A stretch of 57,446 nt of DNA from Treponema sp. Its GTDB lineage: Bacteria > Spirochaetota > Spirochaetia > Treponematales > Treponemataceae. Shown here piece by piece: positions 53,514 through 57,446 of the stretch; position 1 is the stretch's first letter, and every line of letters begins with the position of its first letter. The stretch lies in assembly GCA_017962415.1 (NCBI GenBank), contig JAGCVK010000067.1, positions 1-57,446 of the forward strand, read 5' to 3'. The notes beneath the pieces are model-generated. The model saw only the letters and a program-made list of their open reading frames with translations. It did not search any database and had not been told where the DNA came from. A program made the translations under genes and the position numbers.

Positions 53514-55358
53514 CTAAAATTTAAGTTTATCTTTTAAAATAGATGCCCTTGCGTTTTCAGGATACAAACTTGCTGCGTATTCTGCCGAGCGAAGGGCATT
53601 TTTTATATCTCCGTCGGCAGCATAAATACAGGCAATTCTATAAAAAATCTCAGAACGAAGATTTTTGCGACTTTCGCGACCCGCTGCTTTTCCATAAAGG
53701 TCTAACGCCTTAGCTTTTTTTCCAAGTGAAACATAAATTTCGCCAAGATTCATACAAGCAGAAGTTGAAGCTGTTTGTGCAAGATAACCTTCTTCCAAAA
53801 GCCCTGCACTTTCATAAACACAATATTCGTGCAAACGCAAAGCTTCAGGCGCAAGTTTTTGATGAGCGGCAAACCAGGCTCCAAATTCTACAATTGAAAG
53901 TTCATAGCCGCGCGCTTTATCTACAAATTGATCCCAAAAATCAATTTTTGGACTATAATCGCTAATGCTGGTTACATAATTATAAAAAAGTTCCCAAGCA
54001 TCATCATATTGTTTTGTGCGAAGCAAAAAGTTTAGCGCATATTGAATAAGAAGACTTTTATATTCACCGTCACGATTATAATCATCTTCAAGCATATTCC
54101 AAAGGTCGCGGTTTTTATCTTTTTCAGAAATTAAAGAATCAGTTTTGTATTTTAAATCCAGTTTTGCAATATTCAAATAAGGATTATTAGTGCGCTGCAA
54201 CGAAGAATCAATTCTATACAAAGCGTCGCTTAAAGGAATTTTTCTGCGATTATCGTAACGTTCCATTTCAAGAGAAGAAATTCCAGCTTTTCGCAACGCG
54301 GCAACTTCAGAATCTTCTTGCCGCTCAAGATTTGAACGATACGCAAAATCAGCATAAAGAATAAGACCTGGAACATTGTCCGGCCAATGAGTTACAACAT
54401 AAAAAAGCAAATCAGCATTTTGATCGTCCATTCCCTGATTTCCAGCCCAAATTGCACTATTCAAAAGGATATTTGAAAAAAGCCCTTCATCTTCTTTGCG
54501 AACTTTAACTTCATCAAGATTTAAGACAATTTCGCGGCGGATTTTTTCGGCCAGCTCCATTTCAGAAACAGCCATATAAGCATCAGATTCAAGAGCAACC
54601 TGCTGAACAGAAGTTGTTTTTAAACTTACAAAATTATGATAATCTTTCATCAGATTTTTTGAAGTTTCAATTGCTTCAATTGATTTTACAAACTGGCCTG
54701 CATCATAAGAAACAAGAGCCCAAAAAAAAGCATCATCAGCATCTAAAAAAGCCTTTGGATATAAAGAAGCCGCCAAAGAATAATCGCCGTTCATTAAATT
54801 AAAAGCAGCGCAGTTTCTCAACCAAACAGGATTTTTAGAAGTTTTATAAGCGTCAAGAAAAATCTGATAAAATTCTTTTTGAATATAAAAATCAAAAGCG
54901 TTTTCAGAAGTGGAATTTTGAACACAATCGCGAAGAACATATTCAGAATAAACAGAAGCGTAATTAGTTCCGCGCAATTTTTCCGCAACCTTCCCCGCCT
55001 CCGCGAGGCGGTTCCCTCTCATCAAAAAAGTAGCATAAACCGCCAAAAGTTCCGGATTATTTCCATTTTTTTTGAGCGCTTTTTTAAGAATCTTTTCGGC
55101 GCGCTCCGACTCTCCAAGCGTTGCATACCTTTTATAAATTCCAAGATAAATCCAAGAATCATAAGCCCGCTTTTCCAGCTTTTTAAGCTCTTTAAGCGCA
55201 GACTGCATTTGATTATTCATCACAAGCGAGTCAATTTCATCAAACTGGCTTGTTAACGAGTTTTGTTCTGCCCTCATACGACATGCAGAAAAGCAGAACA
55301 AAACAAAAGAAAATAAAAAGAATGTTAGTAAACAGCGGCTAAGCTCTCTTTGCTTCAT
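53514..55358 (-). CDS. TPR-rich lipoprotein
   Basis: A 614-residue protein with a signal peptide and lipobox FSAC (about 23-26), then many helical repeats of the tetratricopeptide type. The repeats are clearest at the ends: about 45-110 (LKKLEKRAYDSWIYLGIYKR) and about 540-605 (CMNLGEIYVSLGKKAKALDL). It is probably a periplasmic or membrane-bound scaffold. Its start overlaps the end of nusB by 20 bases, indicating translational coupling. T. pallidum appears to keep a similar gene in this position. Function unknown. Confidence 0.82.
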   Translation of the reverse strand: MKQRELSRCLLTFFLFSFVLFCFSACRMRAEQNSLTSQFDEIDSLVMNNQMQSALKELKKLEKRAYDSWIYLGIYKRYATLGESERAEKILKKALKKNGNNPELLAVYATFLMRGNRLAEAGKVAEKLRGTNYASVYSEYVLRDCVQNSTSENAFDFYIQKEFYQIFLDAYKTSKNPVWLRNCAAFNLMNGDYSLAASLYPKAFLDADDAFFWALVSYDAGQFVKSIEAIETSKNLMKDYHNFVSLKTTSVQQVALESDAYMAVSEMELAEKIRREIVLNLDEVKVRKEDEGLFSNILLNSAIWAGNQGMDDQNADLLFYVVTHWPDNVPGLILYADFAYRSNLERQEDSEVAALRKAGISSLEMERYDNRRKIPLSDALYRIDSSLQRTNNPYLNIAKLDLKYKTDSLISEKDKNRDLWNMLEDDYNRDGEYKSLLIQYALNFLLRTKQYDDAWELFYNYVTSISDYSPKIDFWDQFVDKARGYELSIVEFGAWFAAHQKLAPEALRLHEYCVYESAGLLEEGYLAQTASTSACMNLGEIYVSLGKKAKALDLYGKAAGRESRKNLRSEIFYRIACIYAADGDIKNALRSAEYAASLYPENARASILKDKLKF

Positions 55359-55797
55359 TTTTTCCTATTTTATCAAGCACGGCATTAATAAATTTATAGG
55401 AATCATCTGTGTCAAAATCTTTAGCAATATTAACAGCTTCATCAATGACAATTTTTGGCTCAGCTCCATTTTGGAACAAAATCTCATAAACACTAGTTCG
55501 CAAAATTGCAAGTGCAACGCGGCTTATTCGATCCATACTCCAAGATGAAGAAAGATGATTTTCTATAAGTTTATCAATTTCATCAATATTACTTATTGTA
55601 CCTGCAATTATAAGACTCGCAAAAGTTCTTTCTTCTTTTGCATTTGCGGAAATAACAGTTGTCTGTTCTTCTCCATTTTCAATTTCAGAATCTTTCTGCA
55701 ACCAAGAGAAAGTCAGCAAATCATCGAGAGAAGACTTGCTGACGTCCCAAGAATACAATGCCTGAAATGCAATTACTCTACCATTTCTTCTGGACAC
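55339..55797 (-). CDS. nusB: Transcription antitermination factor NusB
   Basis: A 152-residue all-helical protein that binds boxA RNA with NusE (S10) in rRNA antitermination. MSRRNGRVIAFQALYSWD is the typical N-terminus, and the C-terminal DEAVNIAKDFDTDDSYKFIN (about 118-137) is the family signature. The start is immediately next to the SurA-like stop (no gap), and the 3' end overlaps the TPR gene. An insertion of polar residues at about 33-50 is a little unusual. Confidence 0.94.
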   Translation of the reverse strand: MSRRNGRVIAFQALYSWDVSKSSLDDLLTFSWLQKDSEIENGEEQTTVISANAKEERTFASLIIAGTISNIDEIDKLIENHLSSSWSMDRISRVALAILRTSVYEILFQNGAEPKIVIDEAVNIAKDFDTDDSYKFINAVLDKIGKNEAKRA

Positions 55798-56880
55798 TTA
55801 TTTACCCCACTCAAGCAGCTTATCCAAAGCAGCACCATTTTTTTTCATATCTACATTTTCTGCTGTATGCAGCTCTTTTGCAACAGAATTTGCTGCATTG
55901 TTCAAATAAATCTGCTGCTTCTGCTGAGTAAGATTTGAACGGATATACTCATAAACTGTAACTGTAGTTTCCGGCTGAACTAAATCGCTGATTCCAAGCA
56001 TTTTAGCATCATATTTTTTGATTACGCTAAGGAATCGATAATCGTTTGAAGTTTCTTCAACATCAGAAATATAACCTTCTTTCTGATTGAATACATAAAC
56101 TAACTTCTGCAAAGAAAGTCCAAGTCCAGCGGCGGCAGTTTCTGTTTTTGTGAAAACACCAAGTCCGGCTTTAAAACCAGAACCTTCAGCCTGAGATTGA
56201 ATTGCAATCTGTTCTGCAGAAAGTGCCTTTGATTTATATTTATTAAGATAATCAGTTGCCTTAAGTTTTGCAGAATCAGGATCAGAGCCCTTTGGAACAA
56301 TTACTAAAAGCATTTTTGCCATATCATTCCAAACAAATGATGATTTATTACTTTCATAAGCAAGGCGGATTTCTTCATCAGTTGCTGCAACTTTCTGAAT
56401 TTCAGCCTGATGCTTTTGAGCAATATATTGATTCATAAGCAACTGATTTTTGAGATGACTTTTGTATTCTGCCTTATTCATTCCTGTCTGCTCAACAAGA
56501 ATTGCCTCTAAAGAGGTTCCCTGCTTTTTAAAGTAGTCTTCAAGTTCTCTTTCGGTAACACTTGCTCCAAGAGACTGGCTCATAGACTGAATAAAATACT
56601 GATCTACATAACTGTCAGGAATTACAATGCCACTTTTTGCAGCTGCCTGAACAATAAGTTTCTCTTCTATAAGAGTATCGAGTACCTGTTTCTTTTCATC
56701 AACAGTCAGATTGCGGCCAATCTGTTTTTCATACATTTCACATCTGGTTCTAAGCTGCTTTAAAGTAATGGATTCATTCTTATTAAGCTTTACAACAGCA
56801 AGAACCTGCAAATCTGACTGCGCAAAAACTGCAAAACTTGCAAGCATTAAAATTGATAGAACTGCTATAATCTTCTTCAT
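55798..56880 (-). CDS. SurA/parvulin-like periplasmic chaperone
   Basis: A 360-residue exported protein. A signal peptide ends near VFAQ (about residue 21). An N-terminal SurA-type helical domain with VDEKKQVLDTLIEEKLIVQAAAKSG in parts (about 60-85) follows, and a parvulin-like region is at about 175-290. Proteins like this carry outer-membrane proteins through the periplasm. The parvulin region is divergent, so it may be a chaperone without isomerase activity. In T. pallidum the gene at this place is annotated Tpn39b, as I recall. It is first in the three-gene operon with nusB and the TPR lipoprotein. Confidence 0.85.
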   Translation of the reverse strand: MKKIIAVLSILMLASFAVFAQSDLQVLAVVKLNKNESITLKQLRTRCEMYEKQIGRNLTVDEKKQVLDTLIEEKLIVQAAAKSGIVIPDSYVDQYFIQSMSQSLGASVTERELEDYFKKQGTSLEAILVEQTGMNKAEYKSHLKNQLLMNQYIAQKHQAEIQKVAATDEEIRLAYESNKSSFVWNDMAKMLLVIVPKGSDPDSAKLKATDYLNKYKSKALSAEQIAIQSQAEGSGFKAGLGVFTKTETAAAGLGLSLQKLVYVFNQKEGYISDVEETSNDYRFLSVIKKYDAKMLGISDLVQPETTVTVYEYIRSNLTQQKQQIYLNNAANSVAKELHTAENVDMKKNGAALDKLLEWGK

Positions 56881-56979
56881 TTTTATAATCCTTATAAATT
56901 AGTTTCAGTTTCGTCTACTAATTATAACATAACATTAAATAAGTAGTTACAAATCCAAACAAATGGAACTTATGTTTTT

Positions 56980-57446
56980 CTACTTATCTAATGGAAGTCC
57001 ACCAGAAATTACAGCGCGAATACGTCTTACACCAGCTGAACTAGACTGTTCTTTCTGAATCTTGAATTCACCAATCTGTGCTGTATGCTGAACGTGAGGT
57101 CCACCACAAACTTCTTTGCTGAACCAGTCTGATTTAACGTCGCGGCCGATTGTGTAAACCTTAACATCTTCGCCATATTTGTTTGTAAACAAAGCGCGAG
57201 CGCCAGCAGCTTTTGCAGCATCAAGCGGCATAACTTCCATAGTAACCGGTAAGTCTTCCTTAATCTTTTCGTTTACAATGTCTTCAACCTGCTGAATTTC
57301 TTCTTTAGTCATTGGACGTTCAAATGTAAAGTCAAAGCGCATACGCTCGTTGTTGATATTTGAACCTTTCTGAGCAACCTGGTCGCCAAGAACGTTTACC
57401 AGAGCCTGCTGCAAAAGGTGTGTTGCAGTATGATATTTTGTTGTAA
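56980..57446 (-). CDS. alaS: Alanyl-tRNA synthetase, C-terminal part (cut by window)
   Basis: The last 155 or so codons of AlaRS; the 5' end lies beyond the window. HTATHLLQQAL near the window edge is the HxxxH of the editing domain, and CGGPHVQHTAQIGEFKI carries the second pair of metal ligands. The protein ends soon after SSAGVRRIRAV. The usual C-terminal oligomerisation (C-Ala/DHHA1) domain of about 170 residues is missing, so this is a short AlaRS. The stop is followed by A/T-rich sequence and not by a continued frame. Confidence 0.93.
   Translation of the reverse strand, partial: TTKYHTATHLLQQALVNVLGDQVAQKGSNINNERMRFDFTFERPMTKEEIQQVEDIVNEKIKEDLPVTMEVMPLDAAKAAGARALFTNKYGEDVKVYTIGRDVKSDWFSKEVCGGPHVQHTAQIGEFKIQKEQSSSAGVRRIRAVISGGLPLDK

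Noticed and set aside
1-57446. CRISPR arrays, insertion sequences, prophage or toxin-antitoxin genes
   Set aside because: No regularly spaced repeats, transposase, integrase, phage structural genes or typical small gene pairs were seen.

Overview
The window reads as a chromosomal segment of a spirochaete, most likely a host-associated or gut Treponema. Four things point that way: GC is moderate to low with A/T-rich intergenic DNA; there are two large methyl-accepting chemotaxis proteins and an HD-GYP protein; groEL and groES lie about 23 kb apart; and the block groES - TPR lipoprotein - nusB - SurA-like protein - alaS is, from memory, also found in T. pallidum. A GH115/GH8 pair for xylan fragments points to a plant-fibre diet. 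The species cannot be named from the sequence alone. LAYOUT. 1-12.5 kb (mostly minus strand): Lrp/AsnC regulator, DUF362 ferredoxin-like protein, ACT-domain protein, phenylacetate-CoA ligase, an MCP behind a CBS-SpoIIE phosphatase, indolepyruvate:ferredoxin oxidoreductase (iorA, iorB), an Fe-S aldo/keto reductase and a HAD phosphatase. Ligase, IorAB, ACT and Lrp together suggest ferredoxin-linked exchange between aryl acetates and aromatic amino acids. 12.5-22 kb: LMW phosphatase, a structured leader RNA before a secreted esterase, pta, a small unknown protein, cstA, an acyl-CoA synthetase, rubredoxin and HD-GYP. 22-28.4 kb: hisG, hisB, SGNH hydrolase, rnhA, then two lipoproteins and a likely outer-membrane protein. 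28.5-36 kb: groEL, a double-receiver response regulator, a PHP phosphatase, DksA-like protein, infA, tyrS, J-domain protein and a small envelope protein. 36-43.5 kb (minus): GH115 alpha-glucuronidase, GH8 exo-oligoxylanase, phosphofructokinase and two membrane proteins. 43.6-53.5 kb: tRNA-Leu, murD, a second MCP, leuA, and a TAXI-TRAP uptake operon followed by groES. 53.5-57.4 kb (minus): TPR lipoprotein, nusB, SurA-like protein and the 3' part of alaS. NON-CODING. The most unusual content lies between genes. (1) A family of about 75-120 bp GC-rich, multi-hairpin modular elements recurs at least five times in both orientations, usually close to a start codon. (2) A compact hairpin with a GCACGC/GCGTGC stem occurs at four loci. 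(3) Behind pta, one such hairpin module is flanked by a second copy of the pta 3' end that differs only at wobble positions and still spells the same peptide and stop. (4) A roughly 200-nt RNA with riboswitch-like terminator/antiterminator geometry precedes the esterase. (5) A 34-bp-arm inverted repeat lies in the groEL leader. Several promoters, including a probable leaderless one, can be read directly. No IS element, transposase, phage gene, CRISPR array or rRNA was found.
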